Positions 37,380-47,275 of a stretch of 64,000 bases of DNA are shown in pieces. The notes under the pieces are model-generated. The model was not told where the DNA came from. It saw only the letters and a program-made list of their open reading frames with translations, and did no database searches. This DNA is from Actinophytocola sp. (GTDB taxonomy: Bacteria > Actinomycetota > Actinomycetes > Mycobacteriales > Pseudonocardiaceae): assembly GCA_009377385.1 (NCBI GenBank), contig WHUD01000007.1, forward strand, positions 1-64,000. Direction: 5' to 3'. Position 1 is the stretch's first letter. Every line of letters starts with the position of its first letter. The position numbers were made by a program, and so were the translations under genes.

Positions 37380-39198
37380 GAAGCTTTCGGGTGTGGATCA
37401 CGATCCGAACGGCGCGGTGTTCGCCCCGATGCTGGGCACGGTGGTCCGCGTCGCGGTGAGCGACGGCGCCCAGGTGCGCTCCGGCCAGCAACTGGTGGTG
37501 CTGGAGTCGATGAAGATGGAGCACATCGTCGCCGCTCCGCATGCGGGCGTGGTCGCGCGGGTGGCGGTGGCCGAGGGCGAGCGGGTGCGCCGGGACCAGC
37601 GGCTGCTTGACGTCATCGAGGCGGCGGGGCCCGTGGTGGACAAGACCGAGGACGCCGAGCGCGACCCGGACGCCGTGCGCGCCGACCTCGATGAGGTGCG
37701 GCGCAGGCACGCCATCGGACAGGACGCCCAGCGCCCCGACGCCGTCGCCAAGCGGCACGACGCCGGGCGGCGCACCGCGCGGGAGAACATCGCCGCGCTG
37801 TGCGACGAGGGCACCTTCCTGGAGTACGGGCCGCTGGTGGTCGCCGCCCAGCGGCAGCGCCGCTCGCTGGAGGACTTGATTGAACGCACCCCGGCGGACG
37901 GCCTCGTCGGCGGGCTGGCGGACATCAACGGCTCGCAGTGCGCCGTGCTGGCCTACGACGCGACGGTGCTTGCGGGCACCCAGGGCGCGTACAACCACCT
38001 CAAGAAGGACCGGCTGTTCGACGTCGCCGCGCGGCGGCGGCTGCCGGTGGTGCTCTACGCCGAGGGTGGCGGCGGGCGTCCCGGCGACGTCGACATCCCG
38101 ACCGTGTCCGGGTTGCAGGTGATGGCGTTTCACCTGTTCGCGAGGCTCAGCGGGCATGTACCGCTGGTCGGCATCGCGTCCGGTCGCTGCTTCGCGGGCA
38201 ACGCGGCGTTGCTCGGATGCTGCGACGTGGTGATCGCGACGCGGGACGCCACCATCGGCATGGGCGGGCCGGCGATGATCGAGGGCGGCGGGCTCGGCAC
38301 GTACGACGCCGACGAGGTGGGCCCCATCGACGTCCAGGCGCCCAACGGCGTGGTCGACGTGGTGGTCGCGGACGAGGCGGAGGCGACAGAGGTCGCGAAG
38401 CGGTACCTGTCCTACTTCCAGGGCACCCTGGCGGAGTGGGAAAGCCAGGACCAGCGGCGGCTCCGGCAGGCGGTGCCGGAGAACCGGGTGCGGGTCTACG
38501 ACGTCCGCTCCGTGATCGACACGATCGCCGACAGCGGCAGCGTGCTCGAGCTGCGGCGGGACTTCGGCCCGGGCATCATCACCGCGCTGGTGCGGATCGA
38601 GGGGAAGCCGTACGGGCTCATCGCCAACAACCCGGCGCACCTCGGCGGCGCCATCGACAGCGAAGCCGCCGACAAGGCGTCCCGGTTCCTGCAGCTTTGC
38701 GACGCGCACGGGCTGCCGGTCGTCTCGCTGTGCGACACGCCAGGCTTCATGGTGGGACCGGACGCCGAGCGCACAGCGACGGTGCGGCACGTCAGCCGGA
38801 TGTTCGTGACCGGGGCGAACCTGCGGGGACCGCTGTGCGTGATCGTGCTGCGCAAGGCCTACGGGCTCGGCGCGATGGCGATGGCGGGCGGCAGCCTCAC
38901 CGTGCCGGTCGCGACGGTGTCGTGGCCGACGGGCGAGCTCGGCGGCATGGGGCTGGAAGGCGCCGTCAAGCTCGGCTTCCGCAAGGAGCTGGACGCCGTG
39001 TCCGACCCCGAGGAGCGGCAGCGGCTGTTCGACCAGATGGTGGCCACGGCCTATGAGCACGGCAAGGCGCTGAACGCGGCGTCGCTGTTCGAGATCGACG
39101 ACGTCATCGATCCTGCCGACACGCGGCGCTGGATCACCACCACGATGTCGGAGCCGCCGCGCGAGCCGGGCGGACGGGCGTTCGTCGACACGTGGTGA
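37324..39198 (+). CDS. Biotin carboxyl carrier + carboxyltransferase fused acyl-CoA carboxylase subunit
   Basis: VVLESMKMEHIV biotinylation motif at N-term; GMGGPAMIEGGGLG and LCDTPGFMVG in CT domain; probable start GTG 37393. Confidence 0.9.
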   Translation: MTPDPISIRVNLGPLPRREKLSGVDHDPNGAVFAPMLGTVVRVAVSDGAQVRSGQQLVVLESMKMEHIVAAPHAGVVARVAVAEGERVRRDQRLLDVIEAAGPVVDKTEDAERDPDAVRADLDEVRRRHAIGQDAQRPDAVAKRHDAGRRTARENIAALCDEGTFLEYGPLVVAAQRQRRSLEDLIERTPADGLVGGLADINGSQCAVLAYDATVLAGTQGAYNHLKKDRLFDVAARRRLPVVLYAEGGGGRPGDVDIPTVSGLQVMAFHLFARLSGHVPLVGIASGRCFAGNAALLGCCDVVIATRDATIGMGGPAMIEGGGLGTYDADEVGPIDVQAPNGVVDVVVADEAEATEVAKRYLSYFQGTLAEWESQDQRRLRQAVPENRVRVYDVRSVIDTIADSGSVLELRRDFGPGIITALVRIEGKPYGLIANNPAHLGGAIDSEAADKASRFLQLCDAHGLPVVSLCDTPGFMVGPDAERTATVRHVSRMFVTGANLRGPLCVIVLRKAYGLGAMAMAGGSLTVPVATVSWPTGELGGMGLEGAVKLGFRKELDAVSDPEERQRLFDQMVATAYEHGKALNAASLFEIDDVIDPADTRRWITTTMSEPPREPGGRAFVDTW

Positions 39199-39199
39199 C

Positions 39200-39216
39200 G
39201 TGAAGGGCGTCTTCAC
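39200..39216. repeat. GTGAAGGGCGTCTTCAC element (same family as 218-264)
   Basis: First 14 nt identical to the left arm of the 218-264 inverted repeat; starts 2 nt after a stop codon. Confidence 0.75.
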
Positions 39217-39275
39217 AACAGCGCCCGGCGCCACCGGCGCGCGATGCCTTGCCGACACCGGTACTGTCGTCGGGG

Positions 39276-40589
39276 ATGAGTGAGCGCAGCGAGCAGATCG
39301 TCAGCATCCTGGAGAACGCCTTCGCCGACCGCGTCCGGCGCGACCCCGCCGCCTTCCGGAAGCGGTTCAGAAAGATGGCCGCGGATCCGTTCGCGTTCTA
39401 CCGGGGCTCTGCGGCGCTGTACTACGCCGACATGGCCGATCGGGACGACCCGTGGGCCACCGGCGCGCTGTCGCGGGCGTGGATCCATGGCGACCTGCAC
39501 GCCGAGAACTTCGGCACCTACCTGAACGACCAGGGCAGGCTGATCTTCGACGTCAACGACTTCGACGAGGCGTACCTCGGCCACTTCACCTGGGACCTGC
39601 AACGGTGCGCCGCGAGCCTCGCGCTGATCGGCTGGCGCAAGGCGTTCCCCGACGAGGTCATCGACGAGCTGATCGCCCGTTACATTCGTTCCTACCTCGA
39701 CCAGGTCGCCTACTACACGCAATCCGACCGGGACAAGGACTGGGCGCTGCGGCTCGACAACGCGCGCGGGCCCGTCCGGCGGACGCTGCTCGACGCGCGG
39801 TCGGCGAGCCGGATCGACCTGCTCACCGCGAACACGGTCGTGGTCGACGAGGACAGGCAGTTCCTGGACGGCTCAGGTGTGCGCAGGCTCGACGATGACG
39901 AGCACGAGCGGGTGCTGCGCGCCTACGAGCGTTACCTGGACACCGTGCCGCAGACGAAGCGGACGCCGAACGAGATCGCGTTCGAGGTCAAGGACGTCGT
40001 CGGGCGGTCCGGTTTCGGCATCGGCAGCGCAGGGCTGCGGGCGTACAACGTGCTGCTGGAAGGGCGCAGCGAGGCGCTGGAGAACGACGTCATTCTCTCG
40101 GTCAAGGAGGGCAACGTCGCCGCGGCCAGCGCTGTAGTGCACGACGAGCGGCTCGCGGGGGCGTTCGAGCACCACGGCCACCGCACCGCGTTGTCGCAGC
40201 GCGCGCTGCAGGTGCACACCGATCCGTACCTGGGCTGGACCGAGATCGACGGCACGGGGTTCGTCGTCAGCGAGCTGTCACCATACGAGTCCGACCTGGA
40301 GTGGGACGACCTGACCGAGCCGGACGAGATCACCGAACTGGTGACCGACCTCGGCAAGGCGACCGCCAAGATGCACTGCGTGTCCGACGCCGACGCCGAG
40401 GGCCTCGCGGTCGATGAGCAGGTGGAGAACCTGGTGCTCGCGCGGGTCGACGGTCGCGTAGGGGAGTTGGTCAGCTGGGTGCAGGAGTTCGCCCGCGAGT
40501 ACGCCGAACTGACCCGCGCTGACCACGCCCGGTTCGTCGACGCCTTCCGTCACGGCGGGTTCGGCAGGGTGAGCGCGGTGGCTGGCTAG
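39276..40589 (+). CDS. DUF2252 family protein
   Basis: WIHGDLHAENFGTYLNDQGRLIFDVNDFDEAYLGHFTWDLQR. Confidence 0.92.
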   Translation: MSERSEQIVSILENAFADRVRRDPAAFRKRFRKMAADPFAFYRGSAALYYADMADRDDPWATGALSRAWIHGDLHAENFGTYLNDQGRLIFDVNDFDEAYLGHFTWDLQRCAASLALIGWRKAFPDEVIDELIARYIRSYLDQVAYYTQSDRDKDWALRLDNARGPVRRTLLDARSASRIDLLTANTVVVDEDRQFLDGSGVRRLDDDEHERVLRAYERYLDTVPQTKRTPNEIAFEVKDVVGRSGFGIGSAGLRAYNVLLEGRSEALENDVILSVKEGNVAAASAVVHDERLAGAFEHHGHRTALSQRALQVHTDPYLGWTEIDGTGFVVSELSPYESDLEWDDLTEPDEITELVTDLGKATAKMHCVSDADAEGLAVDEQVENLVLARVDGRVGELVSWVQEFAREYAELTRADHARFVDAFRHGGFGRVSAVAG

Positions 40590-40594
40590 GTGCC

Positions 40595-41395
40595 TCACCG
40601 GCGTCGTCCGTCCGGTTCCGGCTGACACCGAGGGCACCACACGGTGGCCCTGCTGCCGACGCGGCCGTGCGCTAGGGACGACCCGCAGCGCGGACACGTG
40701 CCGGGGTCGTCGTCGCGGTGTCCGGTCAGCCAGTTCCGCTGGGGCGGCACCCGACCCGCGTCGATGGCGTGCCGCAGCACCGCGCCCATGCGCGCGTGCA
40801 GCCGCCCGCAGTCCCGCGCGCTGAGCGTCGAGGCGCGGGTGCGCGGATGAAGCCGGGCACGCCACAGAATCTCGTCCACCAGCAGCGTGCCGAGCCCGGC
40901 GACCTCCGACTGGTCCATCAGGACCGCTTTCACCTGCCGGTCCCGGTGCGCCAGCAGCTCCCACAGCTCGCTACGCGACACCTCGGTCGCGTCGACGCCG
41001 AGGTCACCCAGCACCCGCTCGCGGTCGGCCTCCCCGCGCGTCAAGTGCATGCCCTCCAGCTTGCGCATGTCCCGGTAGCGCAGCTCGCCGTCGTCGAACG
41101 CGACCACGACGCGGTCGTGGCGATGTTCCTGCTCGTCGGATCCGGACCACACGAGGCGTCCGGTCATGCCGAAGTGCAGCAGCACGGCGGAGTCCGACCC
41201 GCGCACCGGCGCGATCAGCCACTTGCCGTGCCGACGCGCCCGGTCGAACCGCTCGCCCTCGATCGTTTTCGCCAGGCTGCGCGGGCTGGTGCCCCGCACC
41301 ACTTGGGCGTCGCGGACCCGCACCGCACGGACCGCGCCTCGGGCGTGGTCGTTGAACACGCGGCGGAACCCTTCGACGTCTGCGAGTTCCGGCAT
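40595..41395 (-). CDS. Fpg/Nei-family DNA glycosylase
   Basis: MPELADVEGFRRVF N-terminal Pro-Glu; C-terminal zinc finger CPRCGSSLAHGRVGSRATVWCPRCQ. Confidence 0.92.
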   Translation of the reverse strand: MPELADVEGFRRVFNDHARGAVRAVRVRDAQVVRGTSPRSLAKTIEGERFDRARRHGKWLIAPVRGSDSAVLLHFGMTGRLVWSGSDEQEHRHDRVVVAFDDGELRYRDMRKLEGMHLTRGEADRERVLGDLGVDATEVSRSELWELLAHRDRQVKAVLMDQSEVAGLGTLLVDEILWRARLHPRTRASTLSARDCGRLHARMGAVLRHAIDAGRVPPQRNWLTGHRDDDPGTCPRCGSSLAHGRVGSRATVWCPRCQPEPDGRRR

Positions 41396-41398
41396 GCG

Positions 41399-41635
41399 TC
41401 AGGAGCGCTCGTCGCGACCGTGCCTGCGCTGCTCGGCGCCGGACTCCTCCTCGCCGCTGAAGTCCTCGGACAACCTGCCGACGAATGTCTCCGACCTGCG
41501 CTTCCTGTCGGCGTTGCGGCCGCGACGGGGCGGCCGGGACAGGGCCATGGTTGGGTCGGTCGGCGCGTCGGACTCCCTCGGGGTGTTGACCGGCATCCGA
41601 AACCGTTCCCAGAACCAGCGAATCCACCGGGGCAT
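41399..41635 (-). CDS. Hypothetical small basic protein
   Basis: Tight spacing to the glycosylase gene; no recognisable family. Confidence 0.4.
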   Translation of the reverse strand: MPRWIRWFWERFRMPVNTPRESDAPTDPTMALSRPPRRGRNADRKRRSETFVGRLSEDFSGEEESGAEQRRHGRDERS

Positions 41636-41703
41636 ATGCTCACCTCGCTCGTCTTGACGGTGAGGGATACCCCATGAGCCAGGCGGTCACACCTGGCGGG
41701 CGG

Positions 41704-42552
41704 TCACGCCGGAGTCGCGAGGCGCTGCTCAGGCACCGGCTCCTCGTCGGAGCCCGGCAGTGGCGCGGCGTCGGCCAGCAACCGGCCAAGGGCGCGCACG
41801 CGCTCCGCGAGCCCGTCCTTGAGCTGCCGCAGGACGTCGACCTCCTGCTGCGCCGCCCGCACGATCCGGCTGGCTTCCGCGCGGGCCTCGGCGACGATGC
41901 GGTCGGCGTCTGCCTGTGCCGCGCGGCGCTGTTCGGCGATGTCCCGCCGTGCCTCCACCCGCCGGGCGAGCATGGCGAGCTCGAAGTCCTTCGTGACCTG
42001 CGTGCGGTGCTGCTCGACGGCCTCGTCCAGCTGCATCCGCCGACGCTCCGCCTCGCGCGACATCGCCTCGGCCTGGGTGTGGGCGCGGTCGAGTAGCTCC
42101 TGGTGCTCGGCCGCCATGGCCGTCCGCTGCGACTCAAGGTCAGCGAGGAACCATTCGGAGCGCTTCCGCAGCCGCTGCGCCGCGTCGTTGGCAGCGCTCC
42201 AGGTGTGCTCTGCCGCCGTCTGCGCCCGTCCGGTGATCTCGGCGGCCTCCTCCCGCGCGAGCTCGACCATCCGCCGCAGCCGGTCCGGCACCGTGTCCGG
42301 GTCGATCGGTGTACGGCATGCCCGGTCGAGCCGGGCGCGCAGCTCGCGGACCGCCGACCGGCTCGATTCCAGCCGCGCCGCGAGGTTTTCTCCCTCGGCG
42401 ACGGCGGCGTCGCGATCGGCGGCGGCCAGCCGCAACTCGGCCTCGACGCCATGCACGTACCGGCGTACCTGGTCGCGGTCGTAACCCCGCCACGCTACGT
42501 CGAAATCGGTGCGCAACGGCACCAAATCATCCCGGATTTCCAGCGACTCCAT
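41704..42552 (-). CDS. DivIVA-like coiled-coil protein
   Basis: N-term VPLRTDFDVAWRGYDRDQVRRYVHGVEAEL followed by long Ala/Glu/Arg coiled coil. Confidence 0.8.
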   Translation of the reverse strand: MESLEIRDDLVPLRTDFDVAWRGYDRDQVRRYVHGVEAELRLAAADRDAAVAEGENLAARLESSRSAVRELRARLDRACRTPIDPDTVPDRLRRMVELAREEAAEITGRAQTAAEHTWSAANDAAQRLRKRSEWFLADLESQRTAMAAEHQELLDRAHTQAEAMSREAERRRMQLDEAVEQHRTQVTKDFELAMLARRVEARRDIAEQRRAAQADADRIVAEARAEASRIVRAAQQEVDVLRQLKDGLAERVRALGRLLADAAPLPGSDEEPVPEQRLATPA

Positions 42553-42727
42553 CCCGCACCTCCACGCAGCCCTTGCCAGCTTAGACGACCCCGCGCCGTC
42601 TGCGCTCGTCACATAGTCCGACGCCACAGGGGTGCTGCTCCATCCGTGCGTTGCTGGGCGGAAATGCCGGGCTAGCGCGGCAGTCGGCCGCAACATCGGT
42701 GGGGCAACCGAGCCTGTGGGGGAAGGT

Positions 42728-43399
42728 ATGGGACGTCCAGATCAGCCGCGTGACCCCCGGACCGGGCGTTGGGTGAAACGACCGGCGGCGGGCCTCGCCG
42801 CGGCGGCGCTCGCGGTCATGCTGGCGCACGGCCCGCTTGGCGTCACGGGAGGCGCCGTCGGGGGGCCCGCGGGGAGCGCGTCCGTCGAGTCGGCACTCGG
42901 CCAGGCGATGCGGAGCAAACTCGTGAAGAGCAAACGCTCAGCGAGGAGGGGGCATCAGGGCACCACCTGGAAACGCCTCGGCCTCAAGCGGAAGCAACGG
43001 CGAGTCGAGCGTGGACTGCCGTGCGCCGCGAACTCGTACGGCCAGGTACAGCGGTCCTTCCTGCGCACGCCCTGCCGTGCGCTGGACCGCATGTTGGTCC
43101 GGCTGGGCGATGGGAACGGCACGGAGATCGTCGTGTCCGTCGCCTGGGTCGAGATGCGAAGCACAGTTGCGGCACTGCGGCTGCGCGAGCTGGCCGACAC
43201 CCACGGCACGGGGAACGTGTCGCCGCTGCCTGGCGCGGTCGTTGGCTCCGAACCCATCCGATGGACCGGCCACAACTACGATTCGCGTCGCGCTCGGCGG
43301 ACCGTGGTCATCGCGGAGGTGGAGCCGCTGCGGGGATCGCCGACGCGGGAGTACATGGACGGTATCGCTGACGTCGCCGTCGCTTTCCCGCGGCCATGA
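42728..43399 (+). CDS. Hypothetical exported protein
   Basis: Hydrophobic N-terminal segment AAAALAVMLAHGPLGVTGG. Confidence 0.6.
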   Translation: MGRPDQPRDPRTGRWVKRPAAGLAAAALAVMLAHGPLGVTGGAVGGPAGSASVESALGQAMRSKLVKSKRSARRGHQGTTWKRLGLKRKQRRVERGLPCAANSYGQVQRSFLRTPCRALDRMLVRLGDGNGTEIVVSVAWVEMRSTVAALRLRELADTHGTGNVSPLPGAVVGSEPIRWTGHNYDSRRARRTVVIAEVEPLRGSPTREYMDGIADVAVAFPRP

Positions 43400-43463
43400 C
43401 GTCCTGCGCGATGGTGTCATCGGCGCGAGGATGGTGCTAGCGCAGCCGACAAGGGGGAGCGAT

Positions 43464-44360
43464 GTGACTGACTACCGACGTCCCGTGCGGTTCGGGGTTT
43501 TTCCGACACCGGACGCCGACCGGGTGGACGGCATCCTGACGATCGCCTCGGTTGCCGACCAGGACGGGCTGGACCTCATCGGCATCCAGGACCACCCGTA
43601 TCAACGGCGGCATCTGGACGCCTGGGCGCTCATGGCGACGGTGCTGGCGCGCACCGAACGGGTGCGGGTGTTCCCGGACGTCGCCAGCCTCCCGCTGCGG
43701 GACCCCGCCGTCATGGCGAAGACCGCCGCAAGCCTGGATGTCCTCTCGGGCGGGCGGTTCGAGCTCGGTCTCGGCGCTGGTGCGTTCTGGGACGCCATCG
43801 CCGCCATGGGCGGGCCGCGACGCTCCGCGCGGGACGCGGCGGACGCGCTGGTCGAGGCGATCGAGGTCATCCGACTGATGTGGTCGGGGGAGCGGTCGGT
43901 GCGATTCGACGGCGTCCACCACCGGCTCGTCGGTGTCACGCCTGGCCCGTCGCCCGCGCATGACATCGGGCTGTGGCTAGGCGTGACCGGGCCTCGGATG
44001 CTCGGCGTGCTCGGCCGCAGCGCCGACGGCTGGATCCCGTCGTCCAGCTACGTGCCGCCGGAGACACTGGCCGAGAAACACGCGCGCATCGACGACGCGG
44101 CCGTGCAGGCCGGCCGGAACCCCGCCGACATCCAGCGGATCTACAACGTGTTCGGCTCGATCACCGACGGGTCACCGTCCGGGTTCCTGCACGGACCGGT
44201 GGACCAGTGGGTCGACGCGCTGACCGAGCTGGTGCTCGACGGCGGCATGGACACCTTCGTATTCGCCGCGCAGGACGACGACCTGGGGCAGATCCGCCGC
44301 TTCGCCCGTGAGGTCGCGCCCGCCGTCCGGGAGGCGGTCGCGCGCGAACGCGGTGAATGA
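43464..44360 (+). CDS. LLM-class (luciferase-like) flavin-dependent oxidoreductase
   Basis: GIQDHPYQRRHLDAWALMATVLARTERVRVFPDVASLPLRDPAVMAKTAASLDVLSGGRFELGLGAG. Confidence 0.93.
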   Translation: MTDYRRPVRFGVFPTPDADRVDGILTIASVADQDGLDLIGIQDHPYQRRHLDAWALMATVLARTERVRVFPDVASLPLRDPAVMAKTAASLDVLSGGRFELGLGAGAFWDAIAAMGGPRRSARDAADALVEAIEVIRLMWSGERSVRFDGVHHRLVGVTPGPSPAHDIGLWLGVTGPRMLGVLGRSADGWIPSSSYVPPETLAEKHARIDDAAVQAGRNPADIQRIYNVFGSITDGSPSGFLHGPVDQWVDALTELVLDGGMDTFVFAAQDDDLGQIRRFAREVAPAVREAVARERGE

Positions 44361-44379
44361 CGTTGCGTCAGGCAGGGAG

Positions 44380-44432
44380 GAGCCGAACGGGGCGTTCGGC
44401 ACGCAATGTGCACCGAACGCCCCGTTCGGCTC
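44380..44432. terminator. Perfect 20-bp arm inverted repeat GAGCCGAACGGGGCGTTCGG / CCGAACGCCCCGTTCGGCTC
   Basis: Arms 44380-44399 and 44413-44432, 13-nt loop, downstream of LLM gene stop. Confidence 0.85.
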
Positions 44433-44465
44433 GCAGCGAAGGCGTCATACCGCACCCGCCTCGAT

Positions 44466-44490
44466 ACCTATCCGATCGGACAGGTACGGC
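44466..44490. promoter_or_regulatory. Near-palindrome ACCTATCCGA/TCGGACAGGT; candidate response-regulator site
   Basis: Upstream of Fe-ADH; CGATCGGACAGGTACGGC matches the 52919-52936 motif at 14/18. Confidence 0.5.
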
Positions 44491-44578
44491 CATCGGAGTG
44501 AACGGTGTGCGGCCCATCACACAGGCATTAGCCTGGAGGGGTTCTGGCCGCGACACCGGACAACCGAGGAGTGTTCAC

Positions 44579-45886
44579 GTGTCTCACCTGACCCCGGCCA
44601 TCGACGCGATGCCGCCAGGCTCGCTCGCCTGGTCGCAGCCGGAGCGAAACGGCGCCGACCTGCTCAGCGACCCGGACACCGTGCCGGACGAGCTGAGCGG
44701 TCCCCGCACCGCGATGCCGGATTCGATCGAGTCCGCGTTCCAACTCGCCAAGTTCCACGCCCCCGAGATCGTGCTCGGTCCCGGCTCGCTCGCGGAACTC
44801 GGCCACGCGGCGCTGCGGGTCGGTGCAAGGAGGCCGTTCCTGGTCACCGACGGTGGCATTCAGGAGGCGGGCTGGGTGGCCGAGGCGGTCGGGCACCTCC
44901 AGCTGGCAGGCCTCCGCCCGGTCGTATGGTCGGACATCACCCCGAACCCCAAGGACCGCGAGGTGCAGGCCGCCTACGAGCAGTACGTCGCTAGCGCTGG
45001 CGACGTGATCATCGCGGTGGGCGGCGGGTCCTGCATCGACGCGGCGAAGGGCGTGGCGATCCTGTCAAGCAACGGCGGCACCATCCTCGGCTACGCGGGC
45101 GTGGACAAGGTGACCCAGCCGATCCCGCCGCTGGTCATGGCGCCATCGACGTCCGGGACCGGCGCGGACGTGTCGCAGTTCGCCGTCATCACCGACACCG
45201 CGCAGCGCACGAAGATCACCATCATCAGCCGGACACTTGTCCCTGAGATCTCGATCATCGACCCCCGGCTGCTGATCACGATGCCGGACGACCTCAACGC
45301 CGCCACCGGCCTCGACGCGCTCACCCACGCGATCGAGGCCTACGTCTCCCGCGCACACAACCGGCTCACCGACCACCACGCGCTGCACGCCGCGCACCTG
45401 ATCACCAAGCACCTGCAACGCACGCTGCTGCAGCCGACGAAGGCCGAGTCAAGGATCGCGATGGCGCAGGGTGCGCTCGAGGCGGGGATGGCGTTCACCA
45501 ACGCGATCCTGGGCGTCACCCACGCGATGAGCCACCAAGTCGGCGGCCTGCTCGACGCCCCGCACGGCGTGCTGAACGGCGTGCTGCTGCCGCACGCGAT
45601 CCGGTTCAACGCCGCGTTCGCCCCGGAACGCTACGTGCCGCTGGCCGCGGCGGTAGGCATCGACGTCCACGGCACGTCCGCCATAGAGGTCGCGGACCTG
45701 CTGGCCAGCTACGTGCGTCGCCTCGCAGACGCGGTGGGCGTGCCCAAGGGCCTCGCCGATCTCGGCGTCACCGAGGCGGACATTCCGACCCTGGCCCGCA
45801 CCACGCTCAACGACGCCTGCCTCGCCACCAACCCGAGGGACGCGAGCGCCGCCGACATCGAGTGGCTGCTACGGCAGGCGTTGTAA
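44579..45886 (+). CDS. Iron-containing alcohol dehydrogenase (1,3-propanediol dehydrogenase-like)
   Basis: VGGGSCIDAAKGVAIL, APSTSGTGADVSQFAVI, GVTHAMSHQVGGLLDAPHGVLNGVLLPH. Confidence 0.92.
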   Translation: MSHLTPAIDAMPPGSLAWSQPERNGADLLSDPDTVPDELSGPRTAMPDSIESAFQLAKFHAPEIVLGPGSLAELGHAALRVGARRPFLVTDGGIQEAGWVAEAVGHLQLAGLRPVVWSDITPNPKDREVQAAYEQYVASAGDVIIAVGGGSCIDAAKGVAILSSNGGTILGYAGVDKVTQPIPPLVMAPSTSGTGADVSQFAVITDTAQRTKITIISRTLVPEISIIDPRLLITMPDDLNAATGLDALTHAIEAYVSRAHNRLTDHHALHAAHLITKHLQRTLLQPTKAESRIAMAQGALEAGMAFTNAILGVTHAMSHQVGGLLDAPHGVLNGVLLPHAIRFNAAFAPERYVPLAAAVGIDVHGTSAIEVADLLASYVRRLADAVGVPKGLADLGVTEADIPTLARTTLNDACLATNPRDASAADIEWLLRQAL

Positions 45887-47275
45887 ATGGACAATGCGAC
45901 GGACCGCGACGTCAGCGATGCCTACCTGGGCGCCCTCACCGGCGTCCGGTCGGGGAAACGATCGTTCTACCCGGAGTACGTCCGGTCGGCTGAACGGCTG
46001 GAGAACGCCGTCCGCGCGCTGGACCGCATCTCCCGCGCGCTCGTCGTCACCGGCGAGGGTCCCCGCGCGCTGGTCGAGGCGGTCGTCGCGACAGCGACCG
46101 AGCACCTGCAGGCCGACTGGCTGCTCGTCGCTGTCGCCGACGGCGCGCTGCAGGCGGCCCGGCCAAGGTTCCTGTTCTCCGCAGGCGACGACCTGATCGA
46201 CGACGAGCACCGGCTGCCGCACAGCGCGCTGGAGCAGCTGCGGGTGCTGCGTTGTCGGCCGTGGGAGGCCGAGCACGAGGACGTCAGCGCGGACTACCAG
46301 CACACCGGCATCGTGCGTGTCGGGATGACGCTGGACGGCGAGCCGGTCGGTGGAATCGCCGCGCGGCCTGGTCCCGCCGTCACGGTCGCGGACACCGACC
46401 TGGCGCTGCTGCGGGTGCTGGCCAACCACGCGGCGGTCGCGCTGCACAACTCGTTTCTGCTGCACGCGACGACGCGGCTGCGGGGCAGGACGGAGCAGTT
46501 GTCGGAGACGGCGGAGCAGCGTGCCCGTGACCTCGCCGCGCGCAACGCCGAGCTGGCCGAGACGCAGCAGCGGCTCATCGCGGCGATGCAGCGGCAGGCG
46601 CTGGACGACGAGCGGCACCGGATCGCGCGGGAACTGCATGACAGCGTCACACAGGACGTCCTCTCGGCGGGCATGACGATCGAGCTATGCCGCGCGGAGC
46701 TGGCCGATGCCCCGGACGATCTTGAGCCGACGATCGAGCGGCTCAGCGCCGCGAAGGATCTCACCCGACACGCGGTTGAGCGGTTGCGGGCGGCGATCTA
46801 CGCGCTGCACAACACCGCGGAGGAGTCGTCGGGCTCGCTGCCTGTGCTGCTGGAGCGGCTGTCCACAGTACACCTGCCGAGCGACCTGAAGGTACAAGTC
46901 ACGGTCACCGGCGAGCCGGTCGCGCTGCCGGGGGAGGCGGAGCACTCGCTGCTGCGGCTGACCGGGGAGGCGCTGTTCAACATCGTGATGCACACCAACG
47001 CGACGCAGGCGCAGGTGCGGCTGCGCTACCTGGCGCGCACGATCGTGCTCACGATCTCCGATGACGGCGACGGCGACCCGGCGCATCTGCGCAAAATGCT
47101 GCGACTGGCCTCGGCCGCCGATCTCGCCGGGGAACACAGGGGCCTGGCGAACATGGCGGCGCGCACCGCGGATCTCGACGGGACGATGTCGATCCGCAAG
47201 TCACGCCACGGCGGCATCATGCTGCGATTCGAGATACCCGCACCAGAGCGGAACGACAGGAGGGCGGCGGGATGA
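45887..47275 (+). CDS. GAF-domain sensor histidine kinase (HisKA_3; MnoS-like)
   Basis: RHRIARELHDSVTQDVLSAGMTIE; HATPase GLANMAARTADLDG; starts directly after ADH stop. Confidence 0.92.
   Translation: MDNATDRDVSDAYLGALTGVRSGKRSFYPEYVRSAERLENAVRALDRISRALVVTGEGPRALVEAVVATATEHLQADWLLVAVADGALQAARPRFLFSAGDDLIDDEHRLPHSALEQLRVLRCRPWEAEHEDVSADYQHTGIVRVGMTLDGEPVGGIAARPGPAVTVADTDLALLRVLANHAAVALHNSFLLHATTRLRGRTEQLSETAEQRARDLAARNAELAETQQRLIAAMQRQALDDERHRIARELHDSVTQDVLSAGMTIELCRAELADAPDDLEPTIERLSAAKDLTRHAVERLRAAIYALHNTAEESSGSLPVLLERLSTVHLPSDLKVQVTVTGEPVALPGEAEHSLLRLTGEALFNIVMHTNATQAQVRLRYLARTIVLTISDDGDGDPAHLRKMLRLASAADLAGEHRGLANMAARTADLDGTMSIRKSRHGGIMLRFEIPAPERNDRRAAG

Noticed and set aside
37258-39258. 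666-aa minus-strand ORF opposite the acyl-CoA carboxylase
   Set aside because: Antisense shadow; His/Arg/Val-rich sequence with no recognisable domain
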